Origin: Candidatus Thorarchaeota archaeon
Lineage (GTDB): Archaea > Asgardarchaeota > Thorarchaeia > Thorarchaeales > Thorarchaeaceae
Assembly (NCBI GenBank): GCA_016839445.1
Contig: JAEOUG010000102.1
Coordinates: 1 to 32,736, forward strand
Reading direction: 5' to 3'
Length of the DNA stretch: 32,736 bases
Positions 1 through 8,517 of this stretch are shown here, in pieces; position 1 is the first letter of the stretch; the number at the start of each line of letters is the position of its first letter. Both the position numbers and the translations under genes were made by a program. Below the pieces are notes generated by a model. The model worked only from the letters and a program-made list of their open reading frames with translations. It made no database searches and had not been told where the DNA came from.

Positions 1-613
1 CCTTGGCTCCCGCTGCGACAGCAGAGAGGAAGCACTCGTCATGTCCTATGATCACAGGAATCTTACCTTCGAGCTTCTGAATCAGCTCGACCGTGTGTCC
101 TATGTTGCCGCTGCTATCCTTGATTCCTACGATGTTGTCCAGCTCGGCCAGGTCTTCCACGACATTGGAATTCAGGACACCGAGTGTGCACTGAGGGATA
201 TTGTAGAGAATCACGGGCAGATCGGCCTTCGAGGCAACTGTCGCATAGTGCTCGTAGTAGCCTTTGTCCTCTGGCCGGAGGTAGTACGGAGACACCACGA
301 GTGCAGCGTCGCAGCCAATGTCAGCCGCATACTTGGTCAGCAGGACAGTAGCCTTCGTGCTATGCTGTCCAGTCCCAGCCACAATTGGGACCCGCCCGTC
401 AACGAACTCTACGGCAAGTTTCAGAAGCTTCTTCCGCTCTTCTGTCCGCATGTAAGAGAACTCGCCTGTTGTACCGGCAGGAACCACACCGGTAGCGCCC
501 TTGCTGATCGTATAGTCGATCACTTCTTTGAAGCCTTGCTCATCTATGTCGCCATCACGCGTGAAAGGCGTCACCAGTGCAGGCATAACTCCTTGCGGTG
601 TGAACTTCCTCAC
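1..613 (-). CDS. dapA: Dihydrodipicolinate synthase/N-acetylneuraminate lyase (DapA) family protein, C-terminus truncated by the window edge
   Basis: Reverse-strand translation from GTG at 613: VRKFTPQGVMPALVTPFTRDGDIDEQGFKEVIDYTISKGATGVVPAGTTGEFSYM...VVSPYYLRPEDKGYYEHY...LPVILYNIPQCTLG...IVGIKDSSGN. The GTTGE, YNIP and GIKDSSG blocks are typical of the DapA/NAL family. Not in the supplied ORF track. Confidence 0.9.
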   Translation of the reverse strand, partial: MRKFTPQGVMPALVTPFTRDGDIDEQGFKEVIDYTISKGATGVVPAGTTGEFSYMRTEERKKLLKLAVEFVDGRVPIVAGTGQHSTKATVLLTKYAADIGCDAALVVSPYYLRPEDKGYYEHYATVASKADLPVILYNIPQCTLGVLNSNVVEDLAELDNIVGIKDSSGNIGHTVELIQKLEGKIPVIIGHDECFLSAVAAGAK

Positions 614-679
614 GGAATCACCGACACTTCGGGCAGTTGGGTCGGTATAAATGGCCTTCGTTTGACACCGTTTCCGTAC

Positions 680-1648
680 TCATGCCAGAGTGACTGGTTC
701 TTTGCTGTGTTCTGATCTCGGTCTGTAGAGAGTGATCGCCTCAGCCAGTGCGAAGAAGATGTATAGCCATGTTGGCACTGCAAAGGCAAGAGCCCATGGA
801 AGCAACAGGAATTCTCCACCACCGAACCACGCCCATAGGAAGAAGTTCCCGAGTCCGAGGGAGGGCAGTGACCATAGCATTAGGACACCCTTGCACTTCC
901 GTCGCAGGAAGAGGCTGTGAGCACAGAGAAGAGGAACGAACAAAGGAACCAAGTAGAAGACGATGAGCAGCGTGAACCCATTGTAGGGACTGTCAGGGTC
1001 CCACCGCTCGGCAATTGAGAGCGCAACCACGGTGGTAATGGCCACTGACTGAAGCACGAGCGTGACCGCTGTCGCGCTCCTCAGGAAGCCCAACCATCTG
1101 GCTGGCTCATAGACCTCATCCCCTGTTTCGAGTCCTACTCGGGGTGCTTCAACCTGATGCCGCCTTCTCCTGGCAATGGCTACAGAAGCAACACCGATGA
1201 GGCTGAATGCACCAATCTCAGATCCGAAGAACAGGTTCCTCCCCATGATCTGAAGTGGGCTCACACTGTTACAGGAAGCTGACACGCGGATTGACTGGCT
1301 TGACTCTTCGCTGACGATGACTCCACACCACCTTCCATCTTGCGGAGCCTGAATACTCCAGGAACGAGAACGCACTCCTGAAACGAAATCATAGCGAATC
1401 GCAGAGCCGCCTTCACGCCAGATCGCGAGATTGGCTTCGTCACATATGAAGAACTGGACCGTTCCATCGGTGAGCAGGTGGAACTCCCCGTAGAAGACAT
1501 CACTTGCTTTGCATTGCAGAGAAACGCTCAGGTATTCACCAGGATCAACCCAGGCCACGACCATGTAAGCGGCAGGGCGGAGTTGCGGTTCTGGGACCGA
1601 CTGCAACGCAGCCGCCAATGTGAATGAAAAGGGCAAGAGAATAAGCAA
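680..1648 (-). CDS. Secretory/membrane protein: N-terminal hydrophobic signal, GOLD/emp24-like beta-sandwich domain, about 5 C-terminal TM segments; paralog of the 1832-2860 gene
   Basis: ORF track. Motifs FYGEFHLLTDGTVQFFICDEANLAIW...SWSIQAPQDGRWCGVIVSEESSQSIRVSAS followed by several hydrophobic segments. Listed start is TTG; the true 5' end is uncertain. Confidence 0.7.
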   Translation of the reverse strand: MLILLPFSFTLAAALQSVPEPQLRPAAYMVVAWVDPGEYLSVSLQCKASDVFYGEFHLLTDGTVQFFICDEANLAIWREGGSAIRYDFVSGVRSRSWSIQAPQDGRWCGVIVSEESSQSIRVSASCNSVSPLQIMGRNLFFGSEIGAFSLIGVASVAIARRRRHQVEAPRVGLETGDEVYEPARWLGFLRSATAVTLVLQSVAITTVVALSIAERWDPDSPYNGFTLLIVFYLVPLFVPLLCAHSLFLRRKCKGVLMLWSLPSLGLGNFFLWAWFGGGEFLLLPWALAFAVPTWLYIFFALAEAITLYRPRSEHSKEPVTLA

Positions 1649-1831
1649 GAACAGCCCTGCAATCCTCTTCAGTTTCCAACCACCGTTCTAGCCTCTGACA
1701 TGGAGGGCTAAGTGTGTTGCGTAAGAATCACAGGATGGTTTCAGTCGGACTCACATCGAAGCCACTATACTCATCCTCACAGTGATCATTACGACCCTGC
1801 GTAGAATGGCAATCCCCACCTGCCCGATGGA

Positions 1832-2860
1832 TCAGGCAGAGGACACTGCACTTGAAGTTCCTGAGAAGAACCCGAGTGGATATATCAGTGTCATTCCCAA
1901 GTAGGCAAGAACTAACCAGCTGGGGAGCAAGTAGCTAAGAACCCAGACCAGAATGATAGATGAACCATAGCCCCCACTCGCAAACCAAGCCCAGAGGTAG
2001 AAGTTGCCGAAGAACATGCAGGCAAGATACCATAGGAGAAGATGACGCCCACACCGTTTCCTCTGCATCAGCCTCCGGGCCGCATACAGTGGAACCAGCA
2101 GGGGGAAGAGGTAGACGACCCCGAGGAGGTTCAGTCCATTCAGGGAGTCTTCTGGATTCCATCTCTCGGCAATCACAAGGAATAGACAGACTGCTATGGA
2201 TGCAGACTGGACTACGAGCACTCCACCGAGACCGCGACCGAACCTCAGAAGGCGTCCGTAAGGTACCTCTCTCTTCTGGGCCGGATCCGAGTCGGCTCGT
2301 AGACTGTCAGGAGTCCAATACCTTGAGCGCACCATCATGACGGAGGCAACGCCAACAGCGATGAAGACCGCCAACTCGGCAACCACAATAGCATTCCGGA
2401 CAAGGATAGCTGAGGAACTAACGGAATAGAAGCTGGCCCAGACACGGACCGTTATGCCCGAGTCTGTGTTAGCAAACACGGCAATCCACCGACCGTCGTG
2501 GGGAACTTGGAACTTCCATGAGTGGGAAGTGACTCCTGTGGTGTTGCCGAAGACAACCGCAGGATGGCCGTCTGCCCACTGATCGAAGTTGGCCTCGTCG
2601 CATATGAAGAAATCAATGGCCCCCTCAGTTCTGAGGCTCAGCTCTCCGTAGAAGATGTCGTGCTCCTGACACTGCCTTGACACCCGGGACGATTCGCCGG
2701 GGTCAATCCAGGTCAAGGTTGAATCGTCGGGAAGGAGCACTCCGCTGGCCGACCCTGTGATTGACGCTGAGACAGTCGGCAGCAGCAGTGCGCACATCGT
2801 CAGCCAGCACAGGGCGGCAAGCCCCTTCCTAATTGCGACCACCGCTTGCGATTGGACCAC
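1832..2860 (-). CDS. Secretory/membrane protein with GOLD/emp24-like domain and C-terminal TM segments; tandem paralog of the 680-1648 gene
   Basis: GTG start; signal-like RKGLAALCWLTMCALLLPTVSAS; FYGELSLRTEGAIDFFICDEANFDQW...SWKFQVPHDGRWIAVFANTDSGITVRVWASF aligns with its neighbour along the whole length. Confidence 0.7.
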   Translation of the reverse strand: MVQSQAVVAIRKGLAALCWLTMCALLLPTVSASITGSASGVLLPDDSTLTWIDPGESSRVSRQCQEHDIFYGELSLRTEGAIDFFICDEANFDQWADGHPAVVFGNTTGVTSHSWKFQVPHDGRWIAVFANTDSGITVRVWASFYSVSSSAILVRNAIVVAELAVFIAVGVASVMMVRSRYWTPDSLRADSDPAQKREVPYGRLLRFGRGLGGVLVVQSASIAVCLFLVIAERWNPEDSLNGLNLLGVVYLFPLLVPLYAARRLMQRKRCGRHLLLWYLACMFFGNFYLWAWFASGGYGSSIILVWVLSYLLPSWLVLAYLGMTLIYPLGFFSGTSSAVSSA

Positions 2861-2961
2861 GGGTCATATCTGTCTTTTCGCTCAAGCACGAGTGCTCTGG
2901 GAAGTCCAGATGGCAAGAGGCAGAACGAAGTCGCTATATGCGCCCGAGGCGTTCTTCGTTC

Positions 2962-3279
2962 ATGGCTCGATACAGTCTTGTCCTTTCGACTTGTCCGTCC
3001 GATGCCGCTGAGAGCATCGCACTGGCACTGCTAAAGAAGCGCCTGTGTGCATGTGTCAATATCATTCCCAAGGTGCTCAGTCTCTACCATTGGAAGGGGA
3101 ACATAGAGAGAGAATCTGAGTCCCTTCTACTGATGAAGACGGAGGAGGCCAAGAAGGAGGTGCTCCTTGAAGCTCTACGAGAAGTCCACCCCTACGATGT
3201 ACCTGAGCTTGTGGTTCTGCCTATTGAGTGGGGCTCAAGAGACTACCTTGAGTGGATATCTGAGAGTGTCAATCTGTAG
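2962..3279 (+). CDS. cutA: CutA1 divalent-cation tolerance family protein
   Basis: ATG at 2962: MARYSLVLSTCPSDAAESIALALLKKRLCACVNIIPKVLSLYHWKGNIERESESLLLMKTEEAKKEVLLEALREVHPYDVPELVVLPIEWGSRDYLEWI. The CVNI, Y.WKG, LL.KT and VHPYDVPE motifs are diagnostic. Confidence 0.93.
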   Translation: MARYSLVLSTCPSDAAESIALALLKKRLCACVNIIPKVLSLYHWKGNIERESESLLLMKTEEAKKEVLLEALREVHPYDVPELVVLPIEWGSRDYLEWISESVNL

Positions 3280-3287
3280 GCCCCTTT

Positions 3288-5732
3288 CTATGCGATATCG
3301 GCCCTTCGAGCCGCGTAGACCAGGGACTCGTTGAAGTACTTCCCAACTATCTCACAGATGGCAGGACCGACAACATAGTTGATCTCACCAGGAAGCATCT
3401 CTTTGAGATTGGTCTTGGATGTCAGCCTCCCTTTCCGCTTGAGAATGCCTACTTCCCGCTCGATCTGAGCTTTCGCTTTGTCCCATGGCATCGGTTCTGC
3501 GCCTTTGCCGGCTCCAATGAGACCATCCTTGATCTCAAACATCCCCTGCATGATGAAGACTGACAAGTTGTCCATGTCGTTCGCAGCCTTGATGAAGCTC
3601 GTGCCGTGCTGTGGGCACTTCGCTGTGACAGCTCCACAAGCGGAGCAGATGTTACGACCCCGGTTTGTTCTAACATAGTAGGAGAGCAGGTTGGCGCACT
3701 TCGCGTTGTCATTCGGCGTCCACTCGAGACCCTTCGAACCAACTCTGCCAATGGCACGAAAGACTGTGGCAGCCTTGTTATGCAGGTACATCAGAACATC
3801 GATGAGTTCCTTCTTTGACTCGATGGCGGCTTTCTCCTTCTGCTTCGCCTCGAAGGCATACTCCTCCTTGGCCATCTTCTCGATTCGTTCCTGCCTCAGG
3901 AAGCGCTGCATGATGTCAAATGCGATAGCGTAGTTGTCATACTCTAGGCCAGACAAGTCTAGTGACTGACCGCCAATGCTCTCAAAGACAGGACTCGGAG
4001 TGCTCTCAAGATCCTTGCCTGCTGCTATCATGTCCTTGTTTGAGAAGCGAGCATGCATCCAGGTGCATATCGTGGTTGCATCGAACTCGGGATAGAGGAC
4101 TTTCATCTCATAGATACGCATGGAGGCGAGATCAATGAGAATCTCCTCGCGGAGGAATTGCATCGAGGTCTCTGTATCCTCGTATATGCTCTTGAGGAGG
4201 GCCTTGATGCGCAGGAGGTCCTGTTTGCTACGAATGTAGGACTCGACAACCCTTGTCAGGTTAGTAAGGATGCTGATTGTGAAGTGCCAGATGAGGTCCA
4301 TCTTGATTGAGAGAATGGCTTCTTCCTCGGTTCTCTGCTGGCTGAAGTCCTTTGCACTCGAAATGCCCAGAGTGCTCAGAGCCCCGCTCTTCACTTGCTC
4401 CCTGATGTCAAGAAGCCGCTTCATCTCGTCGGGCGGTGGAACCCTCGTCTTCTGCCTTAGTTCTCGAAGAACTTCGTTTTCGATACCTACGTATGTTGAC
4501 TCATCACGAGTAAGAAGATCAACAGTAATCTTGTCTAGCTCTTCGGCACGGAGCCCCCGGGCACGAAGCATTCCTTTGACGGGCTTGTCCAGAAGGTGCT
4601 CAAGTTTCTCTACAGTCTTCAGAGATCGCTCGAGCATCTCTAGTTCATCTTTGCTCACCTCTGGACCACGGTCCCTTGGTGCAGAAGTGGCACCCAGTGC
4701 TTTCAGAGAAGAGCCTATTGCGGTGTAGTCGGCCACTCCCCTTCTTCGAAGCTGGGCGCGAAGGTCATCGTCTTCAATCCCGAGGTACGCGGACAGCACA
4801 TCAAGGGTAATCTGCGGCTCTTTCAGGAGCTCGTCAGCAACGGGCCCTGTGACTACGCCGCCCAGTCTAGCTTCATATTCTTCAATGGTTGTTGGCGTGT
4901 CAAACTCCTGCTCCAGAGCTTCAAGCATAGCCAGACGGAGCTTGTGCGCGATGATGATTGCCTGCAAGTCTGCTCTGGGTCGACAGAACCTTCCAGCAAT
5001 TGCAGCTGTAACTGCATTCCAGCTGGCAGCAGATACCTGGAGCGCCGATAGATGGCCCTTGGCGTACTCAGCTCTACCGAAGATGGTCTCGAGCCCCATT
5101 CGTAAGATTGACGTTTCGGGAACCTCGGACGGATGCTCACGGAGCAGTTCCTCCCTGAGAGACATTGCGCTCTCCTTGAGCCCAGAAGCCTTGGCGTAGA
5201 GCTCCTTCCTCCACTGTGGCCCCCATCCAGCTAGCTCGATGATGAGGTCAATATCCTGGTTAGGGGAGTATTCAGCCGGTATGTGCCCCAAGTACTCTCT
5301 CAGGATAGCGAGAGCCTTCTCGTGGACGCCATCGTCATTCGGAGACTTCTCTGCCAGATCCTCACATAGCCGTATTGTAAGTTCGCTCAGGATTCGAGAG
5401 ACATCAATCTCCTCTCTCTGTTTATTCCCAAGCATTTGCCTGACTTCAAGCTCCAGCTGACGGCGTTCCTCGTCTCCTAATTCATCTCTCCCTTCCGCAG
5501 TTAGCTCCGGAGCGTCTTCTGGGCTGAGCAGCCGAATTCCCTGATAGCTGTGGAGGTAGAACGCTGCGAAGAAAGAGAACACATCCTCTAGCGGCTGCGT
5601 CTCACGCAGAATCGTTTCGAATAGCTGTCGGTCCCTAGTACTTCTCATGTGAGTAGCAAGTGCTTCACGGAGTAGTATCTCCTTACCAGCTTCTGACATC
5701 TGCCGAGTTTTCAGAATCCATGTACTAGACAC
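3288..5732 (-). CDS. Large (814 aa) uncharacterised, mostly helical protein with a Cys/His cluster (CSACGAVTAKCPQHG) near the C-terminus
   Basis: Long ORF; GTG start preceded by SD GAGGTGA; translationally coupled to the upstream 887-aa gene (6-nt gap). No family recognised by eye. Confidence 0.8.
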   Translation of the reverse strand: MSSTWILKTRQMSEAGKEILLREALATHMRSTRDRQLFETILRETQPLEDVFSFFAAFYLHSYQGIRLLSPEDAPELTAEGRDELGDEERRQLELEVRQMLGNKQREEIDVSRILSELTIRLCEDLAEKSPNDDGVHEKALAILREYLGHIPAEYSPNQDIDLIIELAGWGPQWRKELYAKASGLKESAMSLREELLREHPSEVPETSILRMGLETIFGRAEYAKGHLSALQVSAASWNAVTAAIAGRFCRPRADLQAIIIAHKLRLAMLEALEQEFDTPTTIEEYEARLGGVVTGPVADELLKEPQITLDVLSAYLGIEDDDLRAQLRRRGVADYTAIGSSLKALGATSAPRDRGPEVSKDELEMLERSLKTVEKLEHLLDKPVKGMLRARGLRAEELDKITVDLLTRDESTYVGIENEVLRELRQKTRVPPPDEMKRLLDIREQVKSGALSTLGISSAKDFSQQRTEEEAILSIKMDLIWHFTISILTNLTRVVESYIRSKQDLLRIKALLKSIYEDTETSMQFLREEILIDLASMRIYEMKVLYPEFDATTICTWMHARFSNKDMIAAGKDLESTPSPVFESIGGQSLDLSGLEYDNYAIAFDIMQRFLRQERIEKMAKEEYAFEAKQKEKAAIESKKELIDVLMYLHNKAATVFRAIGRVGSKGLEWTPNDNAKCANLLSYYVRTNRGRNICSACGAVTAKCPQHGTSFIKAANDMDNLSVFIMQGMFEIKDGLIGAGKGAEPMPWDKAKAQIEREVGILKRKGRLTSKTNLKEMLPGEINYVVGPAICEIVGKYFNESLVYAARRADIA

Positions 5733-5738
5733 TCATAA

Positions 5739-8402
5739 TCACCTCAGAGATGTGCTCCCAATTGACACGGACAGGGTGTCACCGAAGTGTTTGTAGCTCA
5801 CAAGATATACGAGATCGGGGGACTTCGGGTCTCTGAGATATACCCGTGAGACACGAGGTAGCAGTCCTCCTAGACGACGGACCCGTGACTGCATTATGTG
5901 ATCGAACAAGCCCGTTCCGATATCTATGCTGACGGATTTCGCTGCTTCCATTCCTTCAGCTTGGAGACGAAGAACCCTTCTGGCAAAGAGGTCCTCCATG
6001 GACTTCTCCCGGTCCTTCATGTCAGCCAGCTTGCCGTCGAGAAGGTCTCTCAAGCCGGTGTATCTTGTGAGAAGCGAGTCAGGTTCCGGCTTCGCTGGTA
6101 CTGCCTTTGCTTCCTCCGCAGGGTACTGGTCCTCTATCTCCTTAAGCCTTGGGCCAATAGGTGCCGGCTTGGCGGGTTCAACGGGCGGAGGACCAAGATC
6201 AGGCTTCGTATCAGCGTCGAGTCCTTCAGCACCTTCAGGGACATCCGGTTCAGGAACCCTCACGCTCTGAACACGCCTCTGTTGCATCAAGTCCTGGTAG
6301 TGCCGAAGCTTGGCCTCATATTCAATCAGTCTGGCGTCATGCTCTTCTTTCGCAACCCGGAGGAGTTCCTCGCGCTTCTCGTTATTGGCTCGTATCCTCT
6401 CATTCTCTGCCTCTATTCGTTCACGCTCTTCGTTCCACTCATTCAACCTCTTCTGGTATTCCTGTTCCATGAGGTCCGCCTCGGTCTTCACGCGGTCCGC
6501 CATAGCGCTGGGCGTGACTGCGGCGCCGAGTTTCTCGTGGACGAACTGGAGGAGGGAGAGCATGGCTTCTGGGGAGTCCAGAGCATCAATTCCTTCACCT
6601 CTGAAGTCACTCACCCAGTCTCTGGCTTCTGCCTTCCAGATGTCAGGCTTCTCTGCAGCGCCTTCCACAGCGTTTGACAGCACCTCCAGAACACTCGTGT
6701 TCTGCTCGACCATTTCATCAATCATGCGCCGGACGAGTGGCTTGGAGAGAATCGTATCTGCCACATCGGGAATCGTATCCGAGACTAGAGCCTCGAAAAT
6801 CTCAAGCATGTTCATCAGGGACCGGCCGTACTCTGTCAAATTGCCTGTGCCCTCTGGAACGCTGTGCTTCTTCTCTATTTCCGCCTTGGCAACTCGTGAA
6901 ACGTCGTCGAAACCAATCAGGCTCCAGACATCGGTCAGTCTGAAGACGTCTATCATTTCTCGAGTTACGGACTCCATCAGGCTCGAAAGCTCGTTGAATC
7001 TCCCACGTGAGTACTGCTGCTTTGCGAAGGCCGCCTCGAGCTGGGCTTTGACTTCACCATAGAATTTCTCGAAGAGTATCTGATCTGTGGAATCCATGTC
7101 CTCAGTGAGTACCTCCTTCCTGAACTCGGAGAGAGCTACCTGGAAAGCACTCCTAGCTGATGAAAGCACTAGGTACTGCTGAAGCTGGCCAATGAAATAC
7201 TGCGAGATTCGCTTTGCATGGTCTATCGAGTATCGTAGCGTGCTCTTGAGTTCCCAAGCCCGAATCTCATCACGTTGCAGGTTCTCTCGCGCTACTGATT
7301 TCATCATCTCCTCAGCCATGGCCTCAGCCATGCTCCGCGACCTGGCGGAGAGCTCTGAACTCTGTGCAACTGCAGAGAGGATTGCCTCTCGATGCCCGTC
7401 AATGCTTAGGGCCTTCCCAGACCCCACGTGGTCTTCGACTATGTGCTCAAGCCCAGTGACAGAGGATTGAAGCTGTTTTCCGAAGTCCGCTATGTCACCC
7501 TCAAGAGAGCTTAGCTCAGCAAGGGTGACTTGCTCTCGGTTCAAATGGCTCCTGAGAACCTCGATTGTGCTCTTGACAATGTCAGCCTCTTCTTGGGAGT
7601 ATGCGTATTCATTGAGCTCGCGGAGGATTGCCTGACCTGCCTCAGGCACATCGACAGTCAGCGCCTTGATTGCACTAGGAGTCAGGACCCTGTTCTCGAA
7701 CTCCTTAATCCCCGCCGCGGAGGAGGGGAGTCTGAACTCAAGTTCCTTCACAGAAGTCACCTTGGGCCCAGGAGGGAGAATCGTGAAATCGTCACGGATG
7801 TTCATCTTGGCCTCCAGATCGACATCAACACTGTCGGCCTTCACCTGCTGAGAATCCCACGAACCCTGAAATCGTCTGTCAATCATGTCAACGAAGAGCA
7901 CACTGTTTAGCCGATCCGCGAAGTCCCCCATGACAGCAAGTCCCTCGGGCTCGTATGTGATTTCGTTGTTGAGGATTGCCGTTTCCACATCGGCAATCTT
8001 CTTCGCCAAGACCTTCATGTAGGCATCTATCTTAAACGGGTCAACCACACCCTTCTCCCAAGTTAGGACGCATACGTGTGACCCAGTTCCGCCCTCAGAC
8101 CCACCGGCCACAACCAGCTGTTCTGGCACAATCTGCGGTCCCGGCTTTCTATCCAGATCCCACTCGATGGACAGCAGCTCTAGATTCTCTGCAGAGAGAA
8201 GAGTATCTCGTATCGAGAAGATCAGAGGCGCAATGTTCATCGAAGCGGTTTCAGAGTGCTCCTCCAGAACATTGCCTGTTCCGATGGCACTCCCAAGTGG
8301 ATAGCCCAGGCCGGTTGTCACTCCTAGTACAGACGCAGAAGCCATTCGAATAGCCTCTACTGTACTTGATGCCTGTGTTTCTCTGCGGTCTGTTCGGGCC
8401 AA
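5739..8402 (-). CDS. Large (887 aa) uncharacterised protein: N-terminal globular region, long helical/coiled-coil region, Pro-rich linker, conserved-looking C-terminal segment
   Basis: TTG start with duplicated SD GGAGGACTGGAGGACT; coiled-coil EYQKRLNEWNEERERIEAENERIRANNEKREELLRVAKEEHDARLIEYEAKLRHY; Pro-rich PDLGPPPVEPAKPAPIGP. No family recognised by eye. Confidence 0.8.
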   Translation of the reverse strand: MARTDRRETQASSTVEAIRMASASVLGVTTGLGYPLGSAIGTGNVLEEHSETASMNIAPLIFSIRDTLLSAENLELLSIEWDLDRKPGPQIVPEQLVVAGGSEGGTGSHVCVLTWEKGVVDPFKIDAYMKVLAKKIADVETAILNNEITYEPEGLAVMGDFADRLNSVLFVDMIDRRFQGSWDSQQVKADSVDVDLEAKMNIRDDFTILPPGPKVTSVKELEFRLPSSAAGIKEFENRVLTPSAIKALTVDVPEAGQAILRELNEYAYSQEEADIVKSTIEVLRSHLNREQVTLAELSSLEGDIADFGKQLQSSVTGLEHIVEDHVGSGKALSIDGHREAILSAVAQSSELSARSRSMAEAMAEEMMKSVARENLQRDEIRAWELKSTLRYSIDHAKRISQYFIGQLQQYLVLSSARSAFQVALSEFRKEVLTEDMDSTDQILFEKFYGEVKAQLEAAFAKQQYSRGRFNELSSLMESVTREMIDVFRLTDVWSLIGFDDVSRVAKAEIEKKHSVPEGTGNLTEYGRSLMNMLEIFEALVSDTIPDVADTILSKPLVRRMIDEMVEQNTSVLEVLSNAVEGAAEKPDIWKAEARDWVSDFRGEGIDALDSPEAMLSLLQFVHEKLGAAVTPSAMADRVKTEADLMEQEYQKRLNEWNEERERIEAENERIRANNEKREELLRVAKEEHDARLIEYEAKLRHYQDLMQQRRVQSVRVPEPDVPEGAEGLDADTKPDLGPPPVEPAKPAPIGPRLKEIEDQYPAEEAKAVPAKPEPDSLLTRYTGLRDLLDGKLADMKDREKSMEDLFARRVLRLQAEGMEAAKSVSIDIGTGLFDHIMQSRVRRLGGLLPRVSRVYLRDPKSPDLVYLVSYKHFGDTLSVSIGSTSLR

Positions 8403-8406
8403 GGTT

Positions 8407-8422
8407 AGTCCTCCAGTCCTCC
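8407..8422 (-). promoter_or_regulatory. Tandemly duplicated Shine-Dalgarno (2 x GGAGGACT) upstream of the 887-aa gene
   Basis: Plus strand agtcctccagtcctcc, an exact 8-bp direct repeat; reads GGAGGACTGGAGGACTAACCTTG on the coding strand. Confidence 0.55.
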
Positions 8423-8517
8423 ATGCGAGCTGCCCGAGGGCGAAATGACTCGCACTGGGTTTGGTCTAGGCTTCAGTCAGTACGCTGTCTTTTGAATATA
8501 GTTAGTCTAGCTTGGAA

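Noticed and set aside
41-715. 224-aa plus-strand ORF
   Set aside because: Antisense shadow of dapA; the translation lacks family-like features and the opposite strand is clearly coding.
6310-7062. 250-aa plus-strand ORF, rich in Ser/Arg
   Set aside because: Antisense shadow of the 887-aa gene; composition is typical of reverse-complement coding sequence.
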